Positions 1-8,217 of a stretch of DNA of 64,000 nucleotides are shown here, in pieces. The notes beneath the pieces were generated by a model, which was given only the letters and a program-made list of their open reading frames with translations, searched no databases and was not told where the DNA came from. Numbering within the stretch: position 1 is the stretch's first letter; each line of letters begins with the position of its first letter. The stretch lies in the NCBI RefSeq assembly GCF_007018965.1, contig NZ_VJYZ01000004.1, forward strand, positions 248,001 to 312,000, written 5' to 3'. The DNA comes from Paracoccus marinus. GTDB taxonomy: Bacteria > Pseudomonadota > Alphaproteobacteria > Rhodobacterales > Rhodobacteraceae. Position numbers and translations under genes: made by a program.

Positions 1-605
1 CCGCCCAGCATCCGCAGCAGCCGGTCGCGCAGGTCGCCCTGATCGAGCAGGATCAGCACCACGAACACCAGGACGATGCCGGTCGTGGCGATGGGGGCGA
101 GCGCGGGCGTCAGCCACTGGATCGCGGTCTTGAATGGCGACACCGGCTCGGGCACCACGCGCACCCGGTCAAGGTCGTCCACGGTGCTGGACCCGCCCGA
201 AAAGACCTGCGTGACCTCGCGCTGGACGGTGTCGAACGTCTCGATCACGCCGGTGAAGACGCCGGGCCCTTCCATCTGCGAGCCGAGGCTTTCGATCTTG
301 GCGCGGATCGTGGACTGGTAGGTCGGCAGTTCCTGGCTGAGCGTCGTCACCTGCAACGCGAGGATCGTGCCCATCCCGGCGATGAACGCCAGCACTAGCA
401 GGATCGTCAGCGCGAGCGCCAGGATGCGCGACAGGCCCCGCCGCTGCATCCAGGTCACGAGCGGGCTGAGGACGAAGCTGATGAGGAACGCGATCGCCAG
501 CGGGATCAGGACCGTCTGCCCCAGATACAGGGCGGACACGACGATGGTCACGATGATGAGCCCGGCGGCGAGCTTGACGACGTCGGTTTCCTGGCCCGCC
601 TGCAT
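1..605 (-). CDS. AI-2E family transporter (TxxE-type permease), C-terminus cut by window edge
   Basis: Reading the minus strand from an ATG at 605 gives about 201 residues that run off the left edge without a stop. The N-terminus reads MQAGQETDVVKLAAG, followed by two closely spaced hydrophobic segments (roughly residues 10-33 and 54-75) and a long hydrophilic, coiled-coil-prone stretch containing QVTTLSQELPTYQ. A third membrane segment follows near the edge. This order (membrane pair, cytoplasmic helical insert, more membrane segments) is that of the AI-2E/PerM permease family (PF01594). The substrate cannot be inferred, since family members include quorum-signal exporters and Na+/H+ antiporters. 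A GTG 13 codons upstream is an alternative start; neither start has a clear Shine-Dalgarno. Confidence 0.8.
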   Translation of the reverse strand, partial: MQAGQETDVVKLAAGLIIVTIVVSALYLGQTVLIPLAIAFLISFVLSPLVTWMQRRGLSRILALALTILLVLAFIAGMGTILALQVTTLSQELPTYQSTIRAKIESLGSQMEGPGVFTGVIETFDTVQREVTQVFSGGSSTVDDLDRVRVVPEPVSPFKTAIQWLTPALAPIATTGIVLVFVVLILLDQGDLRDRLLRMLG

Positions 606-857
606 GGGATCGGTGCGGGGGTTCGGCAGGGGTGGGATCACGCTGGCACCGGAAATGAAATGGTGGTGGTGGGGCGACGCGGGGCGCGGCCGTCAGCGGC
701 GCCGACCGGCGCGAATGCGCCCGCGACGCGCGCCGATGCCGTCCGCAGCAATCAAGCCGTCACGGGCGCGCAGGGTTCCGGCAGGGACGCGCGATATCGG
801 GGCCGGGGTGCGGGAAAGCCACAGCGCGCGGCCCCCCCCGCGCGCCGGGCGGCCCGA

Positions 858-1796
858 TCAGCCGCCGAGCGAGCGGCGATAGATCGCGTCCAGCGCCGCG
901 CCGTCGGCGGTTTCCACCACGTCCACCCGCGCCGTTCCCAGCCGCCCGGACGGGTCCACCACGGTCATCCCGCGCGTGATCCCCGGCGCAAGCGCCACGT
1001 CCACGCTCGCCTCGATCCGCCCGGTCACGATGGCGGGGTCGATCACGATCGCGGCGGCCAGGGTATCGACGTATTTCATCACGTCGTCGCGCCCCTCGTA
1101 GAACAGGTGGGTGCGGCGGGAATGGTCGGCCAGTGCGCGGCCGAAATCGCGCAGCGGGCCTTCGGGAATGTCCGCCAGCATCTCGTCCAGCGCGGGACCG
1201 GGGATGAAATGCGTGGTGCAGGGTTCCCACGGGACCAGCGTGATCGTGAGCCCGGCGCGGAACACGACCGCCGCCGCCTCGGGGTCGGCGAAGATGTTGA
1301 ACTCGGCCGCGGGCGTCGTGTTGCCGCGCCCGTTCAGCGTGCCGCCCATGATGGTGACGCGGCCCAGGCCCCGCACGATCCCCGGATCGCGGTGCAGCGC
1401 CAGCGCGAGGTTCGTGAGCGGCCCGATCATCAGCAGGTCCACGACCGCGCCCTGCTCGGCCGCGGCGCGGGCCTGATCGCAGATGAAGCCCGGCGCGTCG
1501 TGGCCGGCGGGCACGCCCTGCGCGGGCGGGCGCGGGGCGCCGCCCAGGCCGTCGTCGCCGTGGATGTACTGCGCGTGGACGGGCGCCTGCGCCAGCGGCT
1601 GGACCGCGCCCGCATGGACCGGCACGTCCGCCCCCGCCACCGCCAGCACCGCCAGGATGTTGTCGGTCGCCTGCGCCAGCGGCACGTTGCCGAACACGGT
1701 CGTGATCGCGTCCGGCACGCGGCCGTTTGCCAGCAGCATCAGCAGCGCCTGCGCGTCGTCCACGCCGCCGTCGGTATCGAGGATCAGGGTCGTCAT
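858..1796 (-). CDS. Nucleoside hydrolase (inosine/uridine-preferring family)
   Basis: 312 residues, the usual length for the IUNH family. It carries the diagnostic N-terminal Ca2+-binding motif DTDGGVDD at residues 7-14, and further on MIGPLTNLA and IMGG, which line the ribose pocket in this family. The enzyme splits the N-glycosidic bond of ribonucleosides to free base and ribose for salvage. The start is an ATG with AAGGA about 11 nt upstream. It lies 12 bp behind the argD stop codon on the same strand, so the two are probably co-transcribed, although nucleoside salvage and arginine synthesis have no obvious link. Base specificity cannot be read from the sequence. Confidence 0.9.
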   Translation of the reverse strand: MTTLILDTDGGVDDAQALLMLLANGRVPDAITTVFGNVPLAQATDNILAVLAVAGADVPVHAGAVQPLAQAPVHAQYIHGDDGLGGAPRPPAQGVPAGHDAPGFICDQARAAAEQGAVVDLLMIGPLTNLALALHRDPGIVRGLGRVTIMGGTLNGRGNTTPAAEFNIFADPEAAAVVFRAGLTITLVPWEPCTTHFIPGPALDEMLADIPEGPLRDFGRALADHSRRTHLFYEGRDDVMKYVDTLAAAIVIDPAIVTGRIEASVDVALAPGITRGMTVVDPSGRLGTARVDVVETADGAALDAIYRRSLGG

Positions 1797-1808
1797 CGCC
1801 AGTTTTCC

Positions 1809-2981
1809 TTAAGCTTCCAGCCGCGCGGCGGCCCGGTCGAGCCGCGCCACCGCCTCGGCAATCTCGTCGTCGGTGATGGTCAGCGGCGGCAGCAGACGCA
1901 CGACGTTGTCGGCCGCGCCCACGGTCAGCACCTGCTCGTCATAGCCCGCGTTCACGACCTCGGACGGGGCGACCTTGCACCTGAGCCCCAGCATCAGCCC
2001 CTGCCCGCGCACCGCCTCGAACACGTCGGGGTGGCTTGCGACCAGCCCTTCGAGCTTTTGCCGCATCAGCCCGGCCTTGCGGTTCACGTCGGCCAGAAAG
2101 GCGTCGTCGGCGATGATGTCGACGACCTTGCAGCCGACGGCGCAGGCCAGCGGGTTGCCGCCATAGGTCGAGCCGTGGCTGCCCACGGTCATGCCGGACG
2201 CGGCCCGTTCCGTCGCAAGCACCGCGCCCAAGGGGAAGCCGCCCCCGATCCCCTTGGCGACCATCATGATGTCGGGCGTGACCCCGGTCCATTCATGCGC
2301 GAACAGCCGCCCGGTGCGGCCCATCCCGCTTTGCACCTCGTCAAAGACGATCAGGCAGCCGGTCGCCTCGCGCAGGTCGGCCATCGCGCGCAGCGTCTCG
2401 TCCGACAGCGGGCGGATGCCGCCCTCTCCCTGCAGCGGCTCGACCATGATCGCGGCGGTGCGGCCGGTCACCGCCTCGCGCAGCGCGGCCGCGTCGTCCC
2501 ACGGGACCTGGTGGAAGCCGGGCATCAGCGGGCCGAAGCCCTTGGTCATCTTTTCCGACCCCGCCGCCGCGATCGCGCCGGTCGAGCGGCCGTGGAACGC
2601 GCCCGCGAAGGTCACGATCTCGATCCGGTCGGGATCGCCCGCGTGGTCCCAGTACTTGCGGACCATCTTGATCGTCAGCTCCGCCGCCTCGGTGCCCGAG
2701 TTGGTGACGAACACCGTGTCGGCGAAGGTCGCCGCCACCAGCTTTTCGGCCAGCGCCTGCTGCTGCGGGATCTGATAGACGTTCGAGGTGTGCCAGATCC
2801 GCCCCGCCTGCGCGGTCAGCGCGGCGACCAGGTCCGGGTTGGCGTGTCCGAGCGAGTTGACCGCGATCCCCGCGCCCAGATCCAGGTATCGGCTGCCGTC
2901 CGCGGTGATGGCCCAAGCCCCTTCGCCGCGTTCGAACGACAGGGGCGCGCGGTTGTAGGTCGGCAGGACGGCGTCGATCAT
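1809..2981 (-). CDS. argD: Acetylornithine/succinyldiaminopimelate-type aminotransferase
   Basis: A class III PLP-dependent aminotransferase of 390 residues beginning MIDAVLPTYNRAPLSFERG, the characteristic alphaproteobacterial ArgD opening. It has the NSGTEAAELTIK phosphate-binding loop, IVFDEVQSGMGRTG, and the Schiff-base lysine in VAKGIGGGFPLGA (about K243). The expected role is transamination of N-acetylglutamate semialdehyde in arginine synthesis; many ArgD proteins also serve lysine synthesis. I chose the ATG at 2981 because AAAGGA precedes it by 8 nt; the longer frame upstream is not family-like. The usual argF partner does not follow; a nucleoside hydrolase does. A small RAM-domain protein is divergent. 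Confidence 0.93.
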   Translation of the reverse strand: MIDAVLPTYNRAPLSFERGEGAWAITADGSRYLDLGAGIAVNSLGHANPDLVAALTAQAGRIWHTSNVYQIPQQQALAEKLVAATFADTVFVTNSGTEAAELTIKMVRKYWDHAGDPDRIEIVTFAGAFHGRSTGAIAAAGSEKMTKGFGPLMPGFHQVPWDDAAALREAVTGRTAAIMVEPLQGEGGIRPLSDETLRAMADLREATGCLIVFDEVQSGMGRTGRLFAHEWTGVTPDIMMVAKGIGGGFPLGAVLATERAASGMTVGSHGSTYGGNPLACAVGCKVVDIIADDAFLADVNRKAGLMRQKLEGLVASHPDVFEAVRGQGLMLGLRCKVAPSEVVNAGYDEQVLTVGAADNVVRLLPPLTITDDEIAEAVARLDRAAARLEA

Positions 2982-3259
2982 GGGTCGGTCCTTTGCGGTT
3001 GGCAGCCCGTGGCCGGGCGTGGATGGGGTGGGAACAGAACGGCGGAGGGCGGGCACGCAGGGGCAGACGCGGCGGATGGCTTGACGGAAGCCATCTGCGG
3101 GTCAGCGTCGCGGGCTGCGGGTGCGGGCGGTCCGTGCGGTCATGGCGACGGCTTACGGCGGATGGCGGGGCGGCGCAATATCGGCATCGCGCAGGGCTGG
3201 CCGGGGCGGGCGCGCCGCGCTACGGTCGCGTGGTCCCCGCCGCCGCCCACAGGTGCCCG

Positions 3260-3496
3260 ATGCGTCCCGTCTTCGTCCAGATCCGCTGCACCCCCGGCCG
3301 GACCTACGCCGTCGCCGACGAGATCTACCAGCGCGAGGTGGTGAGCGAGCTGTATTCGACCTCGGGCGACTTCGACCTGCTCGCCAAGGTCTATATCCCC
3401 GAGGATCAGGACGTGGGCCGGTTCCTAAACGACCGGCTGTTCGACATCGCCGACATCTGCCGCACCCAGACCACGATGACGTTCAAGGCGTTCTGA
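3260..3496 (+). CDS. Stand-alone Lrp/AsnC ligand-binding (RAM) domain protein
   Basis: A 78-residue protein starting MRPVFVQIRCTPGRTYAVAD and ending TMTFKAF. It consists only of the alpha/beta RAM sensor domain of Lrp/AsnC regulators and lacks the helix-turn-helix half. The segment STSGDFDLLAKVYIP is the typical central strand-turn of that fold. Stand-alone RAM proteins form dimers or octamers and bind amino acids or partner Lrp proteins. It is divergent from argD across about 280 bp, which may reflect a link to amino-acid sensing. No strong ribosome-binding site is visible before the ATG. The molecular role is inferred only from the family. Confidence 0.85.
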   Translation: MRPVFVQIRCTPGRTYAVADEIYQREVVSELYSTSGDFDLLAKVYIPEDQDVGRFLNDRLFDIADICRTQTTMTFKAF

Positions 3497-3528
3497 GCGG
3501 CGTTCTGGGGGGCGTTCCCAACTCAGGT

Positions 3529-4992
3529 TCAGCGCATCATCGTGCCGAACAGCGCCGCCAGCGACGCCGACGCGGGCAGCGTGATCGCCCAGGCGAACAG
3601 GATCCGGCGCACATGCGCACGGCGCACCAGCGTGCGGCGGCGGGTTTCCTCGACCGGCAGCGCCTTGCGGTCGCGCTTGCGGCGCCGATCCTCCCACTCG
3701 CGGTAGAAGCCGACGCCGAAGACGCCGCCCACGGCGACGTGGGTGGTGGACACGGGCAGGCCCAGCCAGGACGCGCCGATGACGACGGCGCTGGTGCCCA
3801 GCGACACGCAGAACGCGCGCACCGGGTTCAGCCGGGTGATGCGGCTGCCGACCATGACCACCAGCCGCCGCCCGAACAGAAGCCCGCCAAGCGCAAGCCC
3901 GCCGCCCGCCGCCAGCGTCGCTATCGGCTGCAACGCAGACCCGGCCGGCGCGCCGCCCGCCTGACCGGCGGCGGCGAGGATCAGGCCCAGCGGCGCGGTC
4001 ACGTTGCTGGCGTCGTTGGCGCCGTGGGCGAACGCCATCAGCACCGCCGCCAGCACCAGCGGCACCGCGAACAGGTCGCGCTGGCGCGGCTCGGCCCCGA
4101 TCAGGGCGGCGGCGGCAATGCGGCGGTTCAGATGCGCCAGCGCGGCGACCCGCACCGCCGCGCCGATCGCCAGCATCAGGACCAGCGACACGGCCTTTCC
4201 CTGCCCCAGCGGCCCGCCGATCAGCATCCCCGCCGCAAGCGCGGTCAGCGCGGCCACCATCGCGGGCAACCACCGCCGCGCCGCCGCCGCACGGTCGGCC
4301 GCCATCCCGATCCGCTCGCGCACCAGCGCCAGAAGCCCTGCCGCGACCAGCGCCGCCGCCACGGGCGAGGCGATCCAGCCCAGTGCGATCACCGCCACCC
4401 CGCCCCAGTTCACCGCCGACAGCCCATAGACCGCGACCCCCGCCCCCGCGATCCCGCCGACGATCGAGTGCGTGGTGGATACCGGCGCCCCGGCCCAGGT
4501 GGCGAGGTTCATCCAGATCGCCGCCGCAAGCAGCGCGGCCAGCATGGCGGGGGCCGCCTGCCCGTCGGCCAGCAGCTGGGCCGAGTTCACGATCCGCAGG
4601 CTCAGCGTGGCGCTGACGCGATCGCCGGCCAGGACCGCGCCCGCGATCTCGGCCACCGCGACCAGGGCCAGGCCCGCGCGCAGCCCGATCGCCCCCGACC
4701 CAACGGCGGGGCTGAGCGAGTTGCTGACGTCGTTGGCGCCGATCGTCAGCGCGAAATAGATCGCAAGCGCCATCCCCGCCGCGACCGTGGCGACGCCCAC
4801 GTGGTTACCCAGCGCGGCCGTCCCGCCCCGCGCCGCCATCCCGGCCGCGACGACCACCATGACGGCCACGAACAGGACGGCGATCCCGGTGCGGGTCAGC
4901 GCGCGCAGGCTTTGCACGCCCGCCCGCTCGGCCGCGGAAATGCGCTCGAGGTCCTTGTCGAGCGTGTGGATCTCGCGGAACTGCCGGGACAT
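3529..4992 (-). CDS. Inorganic phosphate transporter, PiT family
   Basis: 487 residues, with the duplicated PiT signature: GANDVSNSLSPAVG near residue 85 and HGANDASNVTAPLG near residue 324. About ten to twelve hydrophobic segments are visible, with a basic loop between the halves (DRAAAARRWLP). The hydrophilic N-terminus MSRQFREIHTLDKDLERI resembles alphaproteobacterial PiT proteins. It should be a low-affinity, cation-coupled phosphate symporter of the inner membrane. I used the ATG at 4992; the frame can be extended 12 codons to a TTG, but that adds nothing conserved. It lies 32 bp downstream of the NUDIX gene on the same strand. No PhoU-like partner is adjacent. Confidence 0.92.
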   Translation of the reverse strand: MSRQFREIHTLDKDLERISAAERAGVQSLRALTRTGIAVLFVAVMVVVAAGMAARGGTAALGNHVGVATVAAGMALAIYFALTIGANDVSNSLSPAVGSGAIGLRAGLALVAVAEIAGAVLAGDRVSATLSLRIVNSAQLLADGQAAPAMLAALLAAAIWMNLATWAGAPVSTTHSIVGGIAGAGVAVYGLSAVNWGGVAVIALGWIASPVAAALVAAGLLALVRERIGMAADRAAAARRWLPAMVAALTALAAGMLIGGPLGQGKAVSLVLMLAIGAAVRVAALAHLNRRIAAAALIGAEPRQRDLFAVPLVLAAVLMAFAHGANDASNVTAPLGLILAAAGQAGGAPAGSALQPIATLAAGGGLALGGLLFGRRLVVMVGSRITRLNPVRAFCVSLGTSAVVIGASWLGLPVSTTHVAVGGVFGVGFYREWEDRRRKRDRKALPVEETRRRTLVRRAHVRRILFAWAITLPASASLAALFGTMMR

Positions 4993-5024
4993 GGTCCCGG
5001 ACCGCAGCAGCCTGCCGAGCGCGC

Positions 5025-5807
5025 TCAAGTCGCGGACGGCGCGCCGCGCACGGCGGCAAGGGCGGGCAGGATGCGGTCGGCGAGGTCGTCGGCAAGCCGG
5101 TCGGTGGGGCGGTCGGAAGGATCGTCCGTGGCGGCATCTGGCCCGCCGTCGATGATCGCACCGTCGATGATCGCGCCTGGCATGTTCGCCGCCAGCCGGG
5201 CCGGGCCGGTCTCGGGGTCGCGGCCGCGCCGGTCGGGCTCGCCCGAAGCTGCCGGCCGTTTTACCTTCCCCGACTTGCGCGCTGGCCTGCCATCAGCGCC
5301 GCCATCATCGACCGCCGTGATCTCGGACCTCGCAAGGTCGCGCAGCAGTTTGCGCAGTCGCGGCTCGGCGACCAGAAGAGCGGCCTCGGCCGGGTGGAAC
5401 CAGCGGCGCTCGCGCTCTGCGGCCTCGGGGAAGTCGTCGGCGAGGCTGCGGACCCAGACCGGAAAGACGCGGACCTCGACCGGCACGGCGAACCCCGCCG
5501 CCTGCGCCTTGTCATAGTCGAACCGCCCCAGCTCCTGCTGGACCGGATCGCCCAGGACGCCGGCTTCTTCCCACGCCTCCTGCAGCGCGGCGTCGGCCAG
5601 GCTGCGGCCGGGCATCGGCCAGCCCTTGGGAATGATCCAGCGCCCGGTGCCGCGGCTGGTGATCAGAAGGACATGCCCCGTGGCCCGGTCGCGGCACAGC
5701 GCGCCGACCTGCATCCGCGGCGGGGCGGACCCCAGCACCGCGCCCAGCGCGGCGTTCACCGCCGCGCCCAGCGTCCGGGCGACGCGCCGGGACCTGCGGC
5801 CGTTCAT
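5025..5807 (-). CDS. NUDIX hydrolase with unusual C-terminal extension
   Basis: 260 residues. The first ~150 are a NUDIX domain with the box region KGWPMPGRSLADAALQEAW followed by EEAGV, resembling diphosphoinositol-polyphosphate (DIPP)-type hydrolases more than MutT. After LLRDLARSEITAV the sequence becomes a low-complexity tail of about 95 residues rich in D, R, P and A. The tail includes a direct repeat GAIIDGAIIDGG produced by a 15-nt tandem duplication near 5150-5180. Family members usually stop soon after the domain, so the tail is odd; a frameshift that extended the frame cannot be excluded. The start overlaps the arfB stop by 4 nt (ATGA), indicating translational coupling. The substrate is unknown. 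Confidence 0.8.
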   Translation of the reverse strand: MNGRRSRRVARTLGAAVNAALGAVLGSAPPRMQVGALCRDRATGHVLLITSRGTGRWIIPKGWPMPGRSLADAALQEAWEEAGVLGDPVQQELGRFDYDKAQAAGFAVPVEVRVFPVWVRSLADDFPEAAERERRWFHPAEAALLVAEPRLRKLLRDLARSEITAVDDGGADGRPARKSGKVKRPAASGEPDRRGRDPETGPARLAANMPGAIIDGAIIDGGPDAATDDPSDRPTDRLADDLADRILPALAAVRGAPSAT

Positions 5808-6226
5808 TCCTCGACCTCGACCCGGCCGCGCAGCGATTTCACGACGCCGCGCGTCGTCTTGGCGGTCAGGCGGCGGCGCTGGCTGCCGAGCGTGGGGCGG
5901 GTCGCGATGCGCTTGGCCGGCGCGACCGACGCCGCGCGGATCAGGTCGGCCAGCCGTTCGCGCGCGATCTCGCGGTTGCGGGCCTGGCTGCGGGTGTCCT
6001 GCACCTGCAGGACCAGCGCGCCGTCCAGCGTCCACCGCCGCCCGGCCAGCACCCGCAGCCGACGCTTGACGGGGTCGGGCAGCGACGGGGAACGCTCGGC
6101 CTCGAACCGCAGCTCGACCGCGGTAGAGACCTTGTTCACGTTCTGCCCGCCCGGCCCCTGGGCCCGGACGAAGCTCTCGGAAAGCTCCCATTCCTGAATG
6201 GCGATGCTGTCGGTGACGTGAAGCAT
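5804..6226 (-). CDS. arfB: Alternative ribosome-rescue factor ArfB (YaeJ-like peptidyl-tRNA hydrolase)
   Basis: 140 residues with the release-factor domain-3 core RAQGPGGQNVNKVSTAVEL, holding the catalytic GGQ. A lysine/arginine-rich tail (QRRRLTAKTTRGVVKSLRG) follows; in ArfB this tail enters the empty mRNA channel. Length and order match ArfB, which hydrolyses peptidyl-tRNA on stalled ribosomes. The ATG at 6226 was chosen because the protein then begins MLHVTDSIAIQEWEL, as the family does; no Shine-Dalgarno is seen. The window also contains smpB, so this organism appears to have both trans-translation and an ArfB backup. Confidence 0.9.
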   Translation of the reverse strand: MLHVTDSIAIQEWELSESFVRAQGPGGQNVNKVSTAVELRFEAERSPSLPDPVKRRLRVLAGRRWTLDGALVLQVQDTRSQARNREIARERLADLIRAASVAPAKRIATRPTLGSQRRRLTAKTTRGVVKSLRGRVEVEE

Positions 6227-6496
6227 GGAGGAAAGATGTTCGTTCTGTAATGAAATTGAAAGATCGAGCTTGCAGAGATGGCGGCATACAAGCCGGGCGC
6301 GCGCCGGACGTTCCACGGCGCCGGAAAATGTCCCGGCCACTCGCGACGCGCCCGGCCCGTCGTGCCGCCGCCCGATGGCGCTGCGCGCATCATAGCAGCA
6401 CCCAAGCCCCTGCGCCGCATGATTTAAGACACACAGCGCCGCCCGGGGGGCCGCTGGGTCCGCCTGTCGCAAATCCGTCACACCGGCGCGCCCATC

Positions 6497-7276
6497 TTAC
6501 CGGTCCTTCACCGCCCGGCACAGCACCGCGACCGAAACCGGGCCGCTGCCCGCCGCCAGCAGCGCGTCGGCCGCCGCCGCCAGCGTCGCGCCCGAAGTCA
6601 TCACGTCGTCGACCAGCAGCACCGGCCGCCCGTCCAGGGCCCGGGCGTGCTGCGCGGGCACCGCCATCGCGCCCGCGACGTTGGCAAAGCGGTCCGCGAC
6701 GCTGCGATGGTCCTGCGCCGGCGTGGCGCGCACCCGCGCAAGCAGGCGCGGGGCGTGGGTCAGGCCGTGGACGCGCGCCACCTGCGCCGACATCAGCGCC
6801 GCCTGGTTGTACTTGCGCTTCAGAAGCCGCCGGAAATGCACCGGCACCGGCACCACCAGCGCGCCTTGCCCGGGCGCGCCCGGCGCCACCAGCGGCGCGG
6901 CCGCGCGCGCCAGCCAGCGCCCGAGCGCGGGCGCGAGGTCCGACCGGTCGGCATGCTTGAGCGCCAGGGCCAGCGTCCGCCCGGTGCCCGCATAGGTCAG
7001 CGCCGCGCGGGCTGCGGCCCATGGTCGCACGATCGACAGGCAATCGTCGCAGGAAAGCGGGGCCGCGTCGGGCGCGCCGGTCCCGCCCTCGCCGTCGCCG
7101 GGCAGCGGCACGCCGCAGCGGGCGCAGGCCGATCCGGCCACGAAGTCCGCGTCGCGCCAGCAGACCGGGCACAGCGCGTCGTCGGCATCGACCGTCTCGC
7201 CGCAGCAAAGGCACTGCGAGGGATAGACGATCCGCAGCGCCGCCGTCATCGCGCCGGGAAGCGCGGCTTTCATCAT
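6497..7276 (-). CDS. comF: ComF family protein (double zinc ribbon plus phosphoribosyltransferase)
   Basis: 259 residues. An N-terminal zinc ribbon carries CLCC (residues 22-25), CPVC and later CARC and CDDC. A type I phosphoribosyltransferase domain follows, with VVPVPVHFRRLLKRKYNQA and the PRPP loop VLLVDDVMTSGAT. ComF/GntX proteins are linked to DNA uptake or nucleotide handling, but the substrate is not settled. The ATG at 7276 has TAGGA about 10 nt upstream; an in-frame ATG 10 codons earlier would overlap the divergent methyltransferase start. The divergent arrangement with a BioC-like methyltransferase is, to my knowledge, common in Rhodobacteraceae. Confidence 0.87.
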   Translation of the reverse strand: MMKAALPGAMTAALRIVYPSQCLCCGETVDADDALCPVCWRDADFVAGSACARCGVPLPGDGEGGTGAPDAAPLSCDDCLSIVRPWAAARAALTYAGTGRTLALALKHADRSDLAPALGRWLARAAAPLVAPGAPGQGALVVPVPVHFRRLLKRKYNQAALMSAQVARVHGLTHAPRLLARVRATPAQDHRSVADRFANVAGAMAVPAQHARALDGRPVLLVDDVMTSGATLAAAADALLAAGSGPVSVAVLCRAVKDR

Positions 7277-7296
7277 CCCGGCAAGCGTCCTAGATT
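7268..7296 (+). promoter_or_regulatory. Candidate sigma-70-type promoter for the methyltransferase gene, probably leaderless
   Basis: TTTCAT at 7268-7273 and TAGATT at 7291-7296 are separated by 17 nt. Initiation about 7 nt after the -10 hexamer would fall at 7303, just before the ATG at 7305, giving a leaderless or nearly leaderless transcript. The gene has no Shine-Dalgarno, which fits. The call is based on hexamer matching only. Confidence 0.4.
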
Positions 7297-7304
7297 GCAG
7301 GCCC

Positions 7305-8162
7305 ATGATCGTTCCCCCGTCCGCCCCCAGTTCTGCCCCGCGCCTGACCGACCGCGCCGCGCTCATCCGCCAGCGCGACCGGGCGGCCGCCGCGCCCGAG
7401 GACTGGCTGCACCGACTCGCGCTCGACGAGGTCCAGGATAGGCTGGCCGAGATTAACAGGACGTTTACGGACGTGGCCGTGGTGACGGGAATGGCCGCGC
7501 CGTGGGCGGCGGCGTTTCCGGGCGCGCGGGTGATCCGCGACGATCCGGTGCTGGACCTCGCCCCCGGCTCGCGCGACCTCGTGATCCACGCGATGGCGCT
7601 GCACTGGGCCGATGACCCGGTGGGGCAGATCGTGCAATGCGCCCGCGCGCTGCGCCCCGACGGGCTGTTCATCGCCATGCTGCCGGGCGGCCAGACCCTT
7701 GCCCCCCTGCGCGCCGCGCTGGCCCGGGCCGAGGTCGAGATCACCGGCGGCCTGTCCGCCCGCGTCCTGCCGTTCGGCGAGATCCGCGACCTTGGCGCGC
7801 TGTTGGGCCGCGCGGGGCTGGCGCTGCCGGTCGCCGACCAGATGACGCAGGCGGTGAGCTATCGCGACCTGTTCCACCTGGCCGCCGACCTGCGCGCGAT
7901 GGGCGAGGGGAACGCGCTGTCCCTGCGCGCCCGTCACATGGCCCGGCGCGACGTGTTCGTGCGCGCGGCCGCGATCCTGGCGGAAACGGCCGCCGACCCG
8001 CAGGAACCGGGGCGGGTGCGGGTCGGTTTCGACCTGGTCGCCCTGACCGGATGGGCGCCGGCCGAGAACCAGCAGAAACCCCTGCGCCCCGGCAGCGCGC
8101 GGATGTCGCTGGCCGACGCGCTGGCGCCGCCCGCATCCGACGACCCGACGCCCGCCACCTGA
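7305..8162 (+). CDS. SAM-dependent methyltransferase, BioC/NDUFAF5-like
   Basis: 285 residues resembling the alphaproteobacterial methyltransferases related to BioC and to the mitochondrial complex I assembly factor NDUFAF5. The N-terminus has DRAALIRQRDRAAAAPEDWL. The Rossmann core includes VLDLAPGSRDLVIHAMALHW, with the acidic residue after the second strand, and RALRPDGLFIAMLPGG follows. The glycine-rich SAM loop is weakly conserved (VVTGMAAPW), as in this subfamily. Its role may be protein arginine hydroxylation/methylation or biotin-precursor methylation; the sequence does not decide. It is divergent from comF and upstream of hemH. Confidence 0.82.
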   Translation: MIVPPSAPSSAPRLTDRAALIRQRDRAAAAPEDWLHRLALDEVQDRLAEINRTFTDVAVVTGMAAPWAAAFPGARVIRDDPVLDLAPGSRDLVIHAMALHWADDPVGQIVQCARALRPDGLFIAMLPGGQTLAPLRAALARAEVEITGGLSARVLPFGEIRDLGALLGRAGLALPVADQMTQAVSYRDLFHLAADLRAMGEGNALSLRARHMARRDVFVRAAAILAETAADPQEPGRVRVGFDLVALTGWAPAENQQKPLRPGSARMSLADALAPPASDDPTPAT

Positions 8163-8217
8163 ACCGCGCCCTTCCCCGAACGCCCGCCAGCGCCCCGCGC
8201 CCGCCAGAGAGATCACC

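Noticed and set aside
660..3344. 894-codon open frame on the plus strand
   Set aside because: Arg/His/Pro-rich shadow of the minus-strand nucleoside hydrolase and argD genes; long antisense frames are expected at this GC content.
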